Below, one piece after another: positions 8,234 through 15,752 of a DNA stretch of 38,126 nucleotides. The notes under the pieces are model-generated. The model made no database searches. It was not told the origin of the DNA and saw only the letters and a program-made list of their open reading frames with translations. The stretch covers positions 1-38,126 of the forward strand of contig JAGHCW010000040.1 in the NCBI GenBank assembly GCA_021160245.1. The letters run 5' to 3'. A program made the position numbers and the translations under genes. Within the stretch, counting starts at the first letter, position 1; every line of letters starts with the position of its first letter. This DNA is from a bacterium (GTDB lineage: Bacteria > B130-G9).

Positions 8234-8811
8234 AGAAGAATGACCGGGTTCGCGTCAATAGAGGCATAAGAGCCGATGAAGTCAGGGTCATTGGCCAGGA
8301 CAGCAAACAGCTTGGGATAATGCCATTGGAAGTGGCTTTGCAGAGGGCTTTTGACCGTAATCTTGACCTTGTGGAGGTTGATGCGCGAGGGACTCCACCA
8401 GTGTGCAAGATAATGAACTACGGCAAGTACAAGTACGAGACAAGCAAGAAAGTACATGGGGCCAAGAAGACGCAGGTGAAGTCTATGGTAAAGGAGGTCA
8501 AATTCAGGCCTCGAACAGACGAGCACGATCTGGAGTTCAAGCTCAATCATGCCAAACGTTTCTTGGATAACGGCCACAAGGTCAAGATAAGCATCTGGTT
8601 TCGAGGTAGAGAGAAGCTGCATGTGGATTACGGTCGTCAGCTGCTTGATAGAATAATGGAGCGTCTGAAGGATGAAGTGCAGACGGTCGGGATACCACGG
8701 TTCGAGGGGCGGAACCTATCTGTCATATTGTCTCCTAAGAAAAAAGTAGAGCCCAAGAAAGTCGTCGAGCCATCAGAAGCGGATGCTGCTCTGAATGGGA
8801 CAAAAGTTTAG
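8230..8811 (+). CDS. infC: Translation initiation factor IF-3, ATA start
   Basis: IF-3 binds the 30S subunit and rejects non-AUG or mismatched initiation. Starting at ATA 8230 gives 193 residues, close to the usual 180 or so. It also restores the conserved N-terminus: NDRVRVNRGIRADEVRVIG, then QLGIMPLEVAL and LDLVEVDARGTPPVCKIMNYGKYKY. The linker helix and C-terminal domain follow (KEVKFRPRTDEHDLEFKL, then VKISIWFRGRE). A charged tail of about 25 residues (KKKVEPKKVVEP) extends the C-terminus. The first ATG in frame (8320) would delete the N-domain core. Non-AUG starts are the known basis of IF-3 autoregulation (AUU in E. coli). Here the codon would be AUA, coupled to thrS termination. Confidence 0.93.
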   Translation: MEKNDRVRVNRGIRADEVRVIGQDSKQLGIMPLEVALQRAFDRNLDLVEVDARGTPPVCKIMNYGKYKYETSKKVHGAKKTQVKSMVKEVKFRPRTDEHDLEFKLNHAKRFLDNGHKVKISIWFRGREKLHVDYGRQLLDRIMERLKDEVQTVGIPRFEGRNLSVILSPKKKVEPKKVVEPSEADAALNGTKV

Positions 8812-8841
8812 AATGGGAATTAACAAATAAGTGAGAAATCA

Positions 8842-9039
8842 ATGCCGAAGATGAAAACATCAAGCGGGGCCAAGAAACGCTTTAGGGTCACCGGCTCAGG
8901 TCAGATAGTGAGGCGCCACGCCAATAAAGGGCACATCCTGACTAAGAAAAGCAGGAAGCGCAAGAACAGGCTTGGCAAACCGGCTATTGTGAGCTCGGCC
9001 GACAGGAAGAACATCGCAAGGCTCATACCATATTCCTAA
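8842..9039 (+). CDS. rpmI: Ribosomal protein L35 (bL35)
   Basis: This 65-residue, strongly basic protein has the L35 signature: [20 protein letters not shown] near the N-terminus, then [14 protein letters not shown], and a tail ending in IARLIPYS. The length is typical. It is a component of the large ribosomal subunit. It follows infC by 30 bases in the usual infC-rpmI order. The ribosome-binding site is weak (GTGAGA), which suggests coupling to infC or regulated translation. The next gene in the usual operon, rplT, is unusually far away (337 bases). Confidence 0.97.
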   Translation: MPKMKTSSGAKKRFRVTGSGQIVRRHANKGHILTKKSRKRKNRLGKPAIVSSADRKNIARLIPYS

Positions 9040-9376
9040 CGGTCTATCTGTGAGATTCTGGCGACAGATTGCAGGAGCTTTTCTGCGCCTCATGCTTGGG
9101 CCGGGCTTGTCATCTATCGCAGTATGATGTTTGCGGATTTTCGGCGAGCAGAATCCGACGGCGGCAGCTATGGGTGCATCGGGCGAGACTGTTTTTCGCT
9201 GACAGAAGGTCTATAGCAGGCTTGCACGGCACATTCAGAGATTATTCAGCGGGCGGACTACAGGATAGATTCCCGGCCGTGAATTAAGTAATGGCAATGA
9301 ACGCATTGCTTTTCTTGATGCCGGATGCAATATACTGTAGTTTATTGATTAGGTATTACTTTAGAAAGGATAGAAA
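9040..9376 (+). other. 337-base gap between rpmI and rplT, possible leader
   Basis: I see no convincing gene here. An open frame at 9069-9287 has no recognisable motif and no ribosome-binding site. The gap holds small hairpins: ATCTGT/ACAGAT just after rpmI (9047-9070), a 6-bp stem with loop GCTT (9070-9085), CGGATT/AATCCG near 9135-9158, and a terminator-like stem at 9294-9309. A good -10 hexamer, TATACT (9331-9336), follows. Its only -35 candidate is TTGCTT (9306-9311), with a long 19-base spacer. The gap may be an rplT leader with attenuation or a second promoter. Confidence 0.45.
9294..9316 (+). terminator. Terminator- or attenuator-like hairpin before rplT
   Basis: GCAATG (9294-9299) pairs perfectly with CATTGC (9304-9309) around the loop AACG. 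TTTTCTT follows. The stem is short (6-7 bp), so termination would be partial. Its position 68 bases before rplT fits an attenuator. Confidence 0.4.
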
Positions 9377-9745
9377 ATGCCAAGAGCAAAATCCTCGATT
9401 GTAAAAAGAAAGCGGCATAAGCGAGTTCTTGAGATGGCCAAGGGCTATCGCGGCAGTCGCGGCAATCTATATCGGGTTGCCAATGAGACGGTCCTTCGGG
9501 CCTTGGCTTTCGCATATAGAGACCGGAGACGCCGCAAGAGAGACTTCAGACGGCTTTGGATATTGCGCATCAGCGCAGCGTCCAGGGCCCAGGGATTGAA
9601 GTATAGCGAGTTCATAGATGGTCTTCAGAAGAGGCACATATCGCTTAACCGCAAGGTGCTCTCCCAAATAGCGGTGTTTGATCCGGATGCGTTTGAGGCC
9701 TTGACCAGTCTCGTTTTGCAGAAGGAGTCAGATGATGGAAGATGA
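9377..9745 (+). CDS. rplT: Ribosomal protein L20 (bL20)
   Basis: This basic 122-residue protein has the L20 signature: MPRAKSSIVKRKRHKRVLEMAKGYRGSR, then RRRKRDFRRLWILRISAA and the YSEFIDGLQK helix. L20 is needed early in 50S assembly and in several bacteria represses its own operon through an mRNA structure. The ATG follows AAAGGA at about 7 bases. The 3' end overlaps the next coiled-coil gene by 11 bases, while the gap to rpmI is exceptionally long. Confidence 0.97.
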   Translation: MPRAKSSIVKRKRHKRVLEMAKGYRGSRGNLYRVANETVLRALAFAYRDRRRRKRDFRRLWILRISAASRAQGLKYSEFIDGLQKRHISLNRKVLSQIAVFDPDAFEALTSLVLQKESDDGR

Positions 9746-10013
9746 TCCCAGATTAGGCCACACGGTGGAGCAGCCATCGGCTTTCTCAGACGTATTTGAG
9801 CGCGTTGAGAGGCGAATAAAGGCGTTGAGAGATGAGAAGAACGAGCTGGAGCAGAAGCTCGAACAGGAACGCCTGAAGGTGACCGGACTTGAGCAGACAG
9901 TTGATGAGCTTATGTTGATAAAGGAGAAACATCTATCTTTTGTGCAGGAACAAGAAATAGTTCGGGGAAAGGTCGAGGGGCTATTGTCTCTTCTCGAAAC
10001 GGAGGAGGATTAG
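9735..10013 (+). CDS. Small coiled-coil protein, ZapB-like in position
   Basis: This 92-residue acidic protein has a long helical stretch (about residues 20-75) with heptad-like Leu/Val/Glu spacing, typical of a coiled coil. I use the second ATG of a pair (9735) because GAAGGAG is 7 bases upstream. The first (9732) would be only 4 bases away. The gene overlaps the rplT end and ends 5 bases before the zapA start, so it is translationally coupled to both. Its size, coiled coil and place next to zapA suggest a division-associated protein like ZapB. The sequence alone does not prove this. Confidence 0.75.
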   Translation: MEDDPRLGHTVEQPSAFSDVFERVERRIKALRDEKNELEQKLEQERLKVTGLEQTVDELMLIKEKHLSFVQEQEIVRGKVEGLLSLLETEED

Positions 10014-10018
10014 ACTGA

Positions 10019-10342
10019 TTGGACCTTGAGGCTGTGGAGCTGCTTGATAGAGGCGATACTCCGAGTCCTCAGAGAGATGTTGAGGTTGAGGTTCTTGGAA
10101 AGCGATATTTTTTTAAGAGCATCTACGATGCTCGCACAGTTCAGCAGGTTGCGAGCATGATAAATGAGATAGCTGCAGGTCTCCAGGATCATGTGGGTGT
10201 GCATTCGAGCCCAGGGCTTCCTATCCTGACTCTTATGCAGATGGGTTTCGAGCTGCGAGTCCTGAAGAAGGAGTATCGGGCGCTTCGAGATAAATTCGAG
10301 CATGAAAGTGAACGGCTTTTGCTCTTAGTTGGGGACCAGTAG
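10019..10342 (+). CDS. zapA: Cell division protein ZapA
   Basis: This 107-residue protein has the ZapA layout. An N-terminal strand pair (VEVEVLGKRYFFKS) is followed by a helical core (VQQVASMINEIAAGL) and a long C-terminal coiled coil (LRVLKKEYRALRDKFEHESERL). ZapA bundles FtsZ filaments at the division ring. The start is TTG at 10019, with GGAGGAGG ending 10 bases upstream, and no better start exists nearby. It lies 5 bases after the coiled-coil gene. In many proteobacteria zapA is followed by the 6S RNA gene, and a matching structure follows here. Confidence 0.8.
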   Translation: MDLEAVELLDRGDTPSPQRDVEVEVLGKRYFFKSIYDARTVQQVASMINEIAAGLQDHVGVHSSPGLPILTLMQMGFELRVLKKEYRALRDKFEHESERLLLLVGDQ

Positions 10343-10407
10343 GTCTCAGGCTGCCGGGCAAAAGCGGCGGAGTAATAATACATGGCGATAATGGGCGTAT
10401 TGGAGAG

Positions 10408-10623
10408 AACTAGTCGGGGTGGATCAAGCGCTAAGACGTTTGTGATGGTTTTTCGGGCATTGAGCCAACAGCATGAGAATGGGGCTCCTCAATCAGGCAT
10501 GGTGCGCACGCCGTGCTTTACGCAGGGTAGCCTGAAGTGCCTTAGGGGTACCCCACCTACGTCGATGGGTTCTCATAATGCCTTGCCACACGGCTTTTTG
10601 GCAGGTCCGCCCCTTTTATAGTT
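10408..10623 (+). ncRNA. ssrS: Candidate 6S RNA
   Basis: The region downstream of zapA folds into one long, interrupted hairpin. Closing pairs are 10408-10412 with 10619-10623, and 10416-10423 with 10606-10613 (8 bp, one G-U). Next come GGCATT (10456-10461) with AATGCC (10577-10582), and ATGAGAA (10473-10479) with TTCTCAT (10570-10576). A large central bubble follows, with a small GGGGTACCCC hairpin on its 3' side (10545-10554). The apical stem is TCAGGC (10493-10498) with GCCTGA (10530-10535). A long rod, a central bubble with a 3'-side hairpin, a size near 200 nt and the site after zapA all match 6S RNA, which binds sigma70 polymerase. GATAAT at 10387-10392 could be a -10 box, but I see no clear -35. 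The exact ends are inferred. Confidence 0.55.
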
Positions 10624-10662
10624 GGCCCTGGGCCGAAATTACTCCTTCATTTTTGCAGCCAT

Positions 10663-10690
10663 TCGATTGTCCTCAATCGAGTCTTGCTTA
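10663..10690 (+). terminator. Hairpin between the 6S candidate and rny
   Basis: TCGATTG (10663-10669) pairs perfectly with CAATCGA (10674-10680) around TCCT, and wobble pairs extend the stem. It is followed by GTCTTGCTTA, only a weak T-rich tract. It could end the small RNA or sit in the rny leader. Confidence 0.35.
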
Positions 10691-10762
10691 TCGAGCACAA
10701 TTCCCAGCTCTCTCTTGTTCAATGCATGATTGAGAGTCAATTTAGAAAGGTGGCGAATTGAA

Positions 10763-12315
10763 GTGGATAAAGTCGTTCTAGCTGTTGTAGTTATCGCGGG
10801 CCTATTGGCCGGGTACTACATCAGAAAATACCTAGCGGAATCAAAGATCAAGCGTGCCGAAGAAACGGCCGAGAAGATACTCGCAGACGCCAAACAGGCA
10901 GCCGAGACAACCAAACGAGAAGCACAGGTAAGAAGCAAGGATGAGCTCTATCGTCTTAAGGAGGAGCTCGAGCGTGAAATGCGCGAACAGGGCGATAAAC
11001 TGCGCCAATTTGAGCGGCGGCTCCTGCAGAAAGAAGAAAGCCTCGACCGTCGTGTGGACAGCTTTGAGAAACGAGAGCGTCTTCTCGGTAAGCGTGAGCG
11101 AGAGACAGCTGCGAGAGAACGTGAGCTTAATCTCCTGAAGGAGAAGCGACTCGTTTTGCTCAGGGAAGCCCAGCAGGAAATCGCAAGAATCGGCGGGCTC
11201 AGCCGGAACGAGGCGCGTGAGACATTGATGAATGAGATGATCTGTGACGCAAGGGAACGGGCGGCTCGGACGATACGGGACGTTGAGGCCGAAACGCGAG
11301 AGAACTCTCAGAAGATCTCCAGGGAGATAATCTCCACGGCGATACAAAGATGCGCGACCGAATACGCGGCTGAGACGAGCGTGGCAGTAGTGTATCTTCC
11401 GAACGACGAGATGAAGGGTCGGATAATCGGGCGCGAGGGTCGAAACATTCGAGCGCTAGAGCTCGCGACCGGTGTTGACCTTATCGTTGACGATACACCT
11501 GAGGCGGTGATCATCTCCTGCTTTGATGGCATCAAGCGAAAAATAGCCGAGGTCGCCCTCGAGCGCCTCATACAGGATGGACGGATTCACCCCGCGCGCA
11601 TCGAGGAGATAGTTGCCAAAGCGAGGAAGGAGATCGAGTCCAAGATGATCGAGGAGGGTGAGCAGGCTCTCTTTGAGGCCAGAGTGGGCAAGGTGCATCC
11701 GGAGCTTGTGAGGCTACTTGGCCGGCTAAGATATCGGACGAGTTATGGGCAGAATGTTCTTCAGCACTCAAAAGAGGTGGCCCATATTGCGGGCGTGATA
11801 GCGAGCGAGCTCGGCGTGGATGCTCGGCTGGCCCGGCGAGCCGGACTCTTGCACGACATAGGCAAGGCCATTGACCACGAGGTGGAGGGCACTCACGCCG
11901 AGATAGGAGCGGAGATAGCCAGGAAATGCGGCGAGTCCAAGGCTGTCGTCGAGGGCATCGCAATGCACCATGACAACGATCTCTGCGAGGCGAGAATCTC
12001 AACTGTTCTTGTTCAGGCCGCCGACGCTCTTTCGGCATCGAGGCCCGGGGCAAGGCGCGAGGTTTTGGAGAGCTATGTTAAGCGCCTAGAGAAGCTGGAG
12101 CAGATCGCCTCGTCCTTCAAGGAGTCAACAAGACATACGCGATTCAGGCGGGCAGGGAAGTTAGAATACTCGTTGATCAGGAGGAAGTGCAGGACAATGG
12201 CGCCTTGACACTCGCCCGTGAAGTCGCTCAGAAGATAGAGAACGAGCTTGAGTATCCGGGTCAGATAAAGGTTACCGTGATTCGAGAGACAAGGGCAATT
12301 GAGTACGCGAAGTAA
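10763..12315 (+). CDS. rny: Ribonuclease Y, with a frameshift near the 3' end
   Basis: RNase Y is the membrane-anchored endonuclease that initiates mRNA decay in many bacteria. I use GTG 10763, which follows AGGTGG at 9 bases and puts the membrane helix ([17 protein letters not shown]) at the N-terminus. A long charged coiled coil, a KH domain ([15 protein letters not shown]) and an HD domain ([19 protein letters not shown]) follow. After SSFKE the frame breaks and would stop at 12208. The expected ending continues in the -1 frame as [13 protein letters not shown] and then [16 protein letters not shown], stopping at 12313-12315. One missing G in the GG at 12121-12122 explains it, and the repaired protein is about 517 residues, normal for the family. 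A sequencing or assembly error is as likely as a real mutation. Confidence 0.92.
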
Positions 12316-12378
12316 GCGGACGGATTATGTTCCGGCCCCCGATCTCCGCAGTCCACAGGATATACGGGAGTGCTGGTT

Positions 12379-13161
12379 TTGAGAATACTCTTCATCGGGG
12401 ATGTTGTAGGGAGATGTGGTCGCTCTGTTATCAGTAACTACTTGGGCTCTCTGCTTGAGGAATTTAACATCGAACTCTGCATCGCGAACGGTGAGAACGC
12501 CGCCGGGGGCTTTGGCATCACCCAGCCGGTCGCAGAGGAGATGTTCGCAGCGGGCGTTGACGTGATCACCTCTGGCAACCATATATGGGACAAGAAGGAG
12601 GTCTATGAGTACTTCGACATCGAACCGAGGTTGCTAAGGCCGGCCAACTATGTCGATAGTCTGCCGGGCTCTGGAGCCATCTTGGTCCCCATGCAGAAGA
12701 GGGGCCAAGCTCTGATCGCGAATATCTCAGGCCGGGCGTTTCTCGACCAACTAGACTGCCCATTCCAGACCATCGACCGAATACTCGAGGCGGAGGGCAA
12801 GGACGCGAAAGTGCGTATTGTCGATTTTCATGCCGAGGCCACAGCTGAGAAGCAGGCTATGGCTTGGTACCTCGACGGACGCGCCTCAGCGCTGATCGGA
12901 ACCCATACGCACGTTCAGACGGCGGATGAGCGCATTCTGCCTGAGGGGATGGCTTATATCACGGACGCCGGGATGACCGGGGCCTTCGACAGCGTGATAG
13001 GATTCAGGCCGGAGGACTCGATCTACAGATTCCGGACGGGCATCTCTCGCTCGCTCCGGCTGGCAAAAGGGAACAGAGGCATCAACGCGGTAATCGTGGA
13101 TATATCGGAAGAGACAGGTGAGGCGGTGTCAATTGAGCGATATTCGGCGAAAATGCTCTGA
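12379..13161 (+). CDS. ymdB: YmdB-family metallophosphoesterase
   Basis: This 260-residue protein is of the YmdB/TIGR00282 type, a cyclic-nucleotide phosphodiesterase linked to RNase Y. The metal-binding motifs are complete: FIGDVVG, NGENAAGGFG, SGNHIWD, DFHAEATAEKQA and GTHTHVQTAD. TTG 12379 gives the family N-terminus RILFIGDVVG and has GGGAG 8 bases upstream. GTG 12370 in the same frame is an alternative. The rny-ymdB pairing is conserved across many bacteria and supports both calls. The gap to rny (about 60 bases) suggests one transcript. A short 5-bp GC hairpin (13173-13186) follows but has no T-run. Confidence 0.92.
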   Translation: MRILFIGDVVGRCGRSVISNYLGSLLEEFNIELCIANGENAAGGFGITQPVAEEMFAAGVDVITSGNHIWDKKEVYEYFDIEPRLLRPANYVDSLPGSGAILVPMQKRGQALIANISGRAFLDQLDCPFQTIDRILEAEGKDAKVRIVDFHAEATAEKQAMAWYLDGRASALIGTHTHVQTADERILPEGMAYITDAGMTGAFDSVIGFRPEDSIYRFRTGISRSLRLAKGNRGINAVIVDISEETGEAVSIERYSAKML

Positions 13162-13245
13162 TAAAGACGTCACGCCCATACGGGCGAAAAGGACTCAGAA
13201 AAGAACGAGAAGAACCGGTTCAACCCTATTCGGAGGCTATGGCCA

Positions 13246-15603
13246 ATGAAAGCACTGATAACAACATGCTGCATACTGGCGTTGCTGTCGCCGGGCTTAG
13301 TCCTAGCTGATGAGCCGGACTCTGAGCAGATGGCCGACGAGCTCGCCTCGTTGTGGCTGCCAATTGATTTTGAGTTCTCCGTGGGCTACGAGGACTATCT
13401 GGCGGATTTGATTCCGCAGGAGACCGAGATAACTTCGGTAACTAGCTTTCCGTACCGGCTGGAGGGCGAAATGGCCGGAAGGGTACTTATTCTGTGCAAT
13501 ACCGAGCTTTTCCCCTATGTGGAGGACAATCTTCACATCTGGGCGGCAGACATGCGCAGCGAAGGCTTCGAAGTTCTGCTAGTTGCTGGGACGTTCGAGA
13601 CGCCGAAAGAGCTGCGCGACTCACTTTATGATCTTTGGGCGAGCGATGAGGGCTTACTGGGTTGCATACTCGTAGGTGACTTCCCCGTCCCCTGGTTCGC
13701 TCATGCGGACGATTTCGACCATGACGCGGCCATATTCCCCATCGACCTCTATTACGAAGACCTCGACGGGCGGTTCATGGACTTTGACGCCGACGGGATG
13801 TTTGATGAGCACAGGGACGGCAGTTTCGGAGACACATTGCCCGAGATATGGCTCGGAAGATTGACCCCATCCACGCTTGAAGGTGACGAGGCGCTATATA
13901 TAAATCGTTACCTTGAGCGCAACCATTTGTACCGGACCGGGCAGTTCGCGCTTCCGCGGCGGGCGTTGCTTTTCATAGACGATGATTGGGTCCACATGAC
14001 GAGGCCGTGGGAGGAGGCAGTCGGCAGCCTCTATGACGAGTATCGTGTCATCAACGATAGGGAAGTCACTAATGCCGAGGAGTATTTGGAGCGAATTTCC
14101 CAGGGGTATGAATGGGTTGACGTAATGGTCCACTCCAGCCCCGAGACGCACGCCTTCAAGTGGCGGGACATGAACTCGCTCATTTATAGCGATGAGATGT
14201 CGCGCTTACCTATCAACTCCTTCTTTCTAGTCCCCTTCTCATGTTCCAACGCCAGATATGTTGAGCCGGACTATTTCGGGGCATGGTATATTTTCGGCGA
14301 GAACACGAATGGACTCTGTTCGATAGGCTCAACGAAGGCCGGCTCGCTTTATTACGGAACCAGCATGTACGAGCAGCTTTCTGGGGGAGCTAGCATTGGC
14401 GATGCTTTCAGGCATTGGTTCTCAGGCAAGGCGCCCTATTCGGACTCTGATATAAGCTGGTTCTATGGAATCACGATTCTTGGTGACCCGACGCTGCGCC
14501 CGACCGACACGGCGCCACCGGCTCCGCCCGGGGATTTCTATTATGCCCGCGACGCTCAGAACACTGCCATTACGTTGCGGTGGGAGGCTCCTGAAGCGGC
14601 GGACCTAGCGGGCTTTCAGCTCCATTACGATTCGAATCAGGAATATCCCCCCTTTCAGGGCCAGGGCCTTCCGCAGGGGGATTCGCCGATCGAACTCGGG
14701 GATGCCACCTCGTTCACAATCTTGCTGAGCGATATCGCCCGGCCAAAGGTGTATTTCGCTGTAACGGCACTTGATGTTCGCGGCAATGAAAGCGGTTATT
14801 CAGAGTACGTTCGCTTCCGCCAAATGCCGTCGCCAAGAGCGCCCAAGATTGACTGGGTCTCATTTAGCCAGGAGGCTGACGTAACCTCTGATATGGGGGG
14901 AGCTGTAACTGTCTTTGCATTCGCGGAAGACGTGGAGGACGATTTTGGTTTCCTACGTGTTGAGCTTCACCTCGACGGTGTGCCGACCGGGACCCTGCTC
15001 TTTGACGACAGAACACACGGGGACATTTACAAACAGGATGGCTGCTACACCAATACACTGAACATTGAAGAGGGAACGCTTCAACCCGGCAATCACCTCA
15101 TCTCGGTTGTCGCGACGGACAGCGATGGCGCGCAGTCTGATGAATGGCCTTACGTTAGCATTGGTGAGGTTACAAGTCGGGCGCCCAGCACCGTTAGCTC
15201 TTACATGAACTCTGCGATCGCACTCAAAAGAGGCCCGCGGGTCGTGGGGCCAAATCCTCTTATTGCCTCTAAGATGGCAGATGACGTTACTGATGCGCCA
15301 GTCATAATGGGCGGCACGATGCGCTGGGACACATACGAGGGCGCGCCGTTTGCCCAGGTCGCTATTTTAGTCAAGCACCCCGAGGCGGCAACAGAGATCG
15401 CGAAGGCGGAGCTCTATCTCAACTGCGAGCCGACCGGAATTATGCTCGAGAGCTTCCCGGTCTCTCGCAAGTTCGCCTACTTCAGAACTTGGTCGTTTAG
15501 GGATGAGTTGGCGCTACTTCCGGGCAAGTTCCTATTGGAGGTTGTGGCCACAGACAAGCAGGGCAAAACGTCACAGCTCTTCCCATATCTCCACGTCAAG
15601 TAG
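13246..15603 (+). CDS. Secreted C25/gingipain-like cysteine peptidase
   Basis: This 785-residue protein has a signal peptide (residues 1-21, ending VLA). Residues about 75-430 resemble the caspase-like fold of peptidase family C25: RVLILCN, GLLGCILVGDFPVPWF and LPEIWLGRLTP. A putative catalytic His296 lies in VMVHSS and Cys333 in VPFSCSN, 37 residues apart, close to the spacing in gingipains. CSIGSTKAGS and GDAFRHWF follow, then ILGDPTLRP, a typical end of this domain. Residues about 430-530 look like a fibronectin type III domain (ITLRWEAPEAADLAGFQLHY), and two more beta-sandwich regions complete the C-terminus. No C-terminal sorting signal is evident. It probably cleaves proteins outside the inner membrane, and the substrate is unknown. 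Confidence 0.75.
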   Translation: MKALITTCCILALLSPGLVLADEPDSEQMADELASLWLPIDFEFSVGYEDYLADLIPQETEITSVTSFPYRLEGEMAGRVLILCNTELFPYVEDNLHIWAADMRSEGFEVLLVAGTFETPKELRDSLYDLWASDEGLLGCILVGDFPVPWFAHADDFDHDAAIFPIDLYYEDLDGRFMDFDADGMFDEHRDGSFGDTLPEIWLGRLTPSTLEGDEALYINRYLERNHLYRTGQFALPRRALLFIDDDWVHMTRPWEEAVGSLYDEYRVINDREVTNAEEYLERISQGYEWVDVMVHSSPETHAFKWRDMNSLIYSDEMSRLPINSFFLVPFSCSNARYVEPDYFGAWYIFGENTNGLCSIGSTKAGSLYYGTSMYEQLSGGASIGDAFRHWFSGKAPYSDSDISWFYGITILGDPTLRPTDTAPPAPPGDFYYARDAQNTAITLRWEAPEAADLAGFQLHYDSNQEYPPFQGQGLPQGDSPIELGDATSFTILLSDIARPKVYFAVTALDVRGNESGYSEYVRFRQMPSPRAPKIDWVSFSQEADVTSDMGGAVTVFAFAEDVEDDFGFLRVELHLDGVPTGTLLFDDRTHGDIYKQDGCYTNTLNIEEGTLQPGNHLISVVATDSDGAQSDEWPYVSIGEVTSRAPSTVSSYMNSAIALKRGPRVVGPNPLIASKMADDVTDAPVIMGGTMRWDTYEGAPFAQVAILVKHPEAATEIAKAELYLNCEPTGIMLESFPVSRKFAYFRTWSFRDELALLPGKFLLEVVATDKQGKTSQLFPYLHVK

Positions 15604-15630
15604 TGGCCAATAGGCGTGAACGCCAGCAGA

Positions 15631-15650
15631 GCATGTCACATGCAATTTTA
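15631..15650 (+). terminator. Weak terminator-like hairpin after the peptidase gene
   Basis: GCATG (15631-15635) pairs with CATGC (15639-15643) around TCA, followed by AATTTTA. The stem is only 5 bp, so the call is tentative. Confidence 0.3.
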
Positions 15651-15752
15651 CATTGCGTGTCCCTCTTGAGCCCGAGCTTAAGGCAAGGGCTGGCCTCACC
15701 AAGAAAGAGCCTTGCGATCGCCCATCGCGAGATTCGAGGCTAGACGACCCAA

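Noticed and set aside
8071-8622. 183-codon minus-strand open frame
   Set aside because: It lies antisense across the thrS end and infC, both of which are certain.
9069-9287. 72-codon frame between rpmI and rplT
   Set aside because: It has no ribosome-binding site and no recognisable motif. Its composition (many Cys, Arg, Ser) looks non-coding.
10416-10613. Possible SRP RNA, tmRNA or RNase P RNA
   Set aside because: The SRP GGAA-tetraloop/GCAG motif, the tRNA-like end of tmRNA and the conserved RNase P core are all absent. Only the 6S shape fits.
10382-10621. 79-codon frame downstream of zapA
   Set aside because: It overlaps the 6S-like RNA structure, has no ribosome-binding site or family motif, and shows no coding bias.
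11568-12053. 161-codon Arg/Pro-rich minus-strand frame
   Set aside because: It is antisense to the HD domain of rny and has the composition of a shadow frame.
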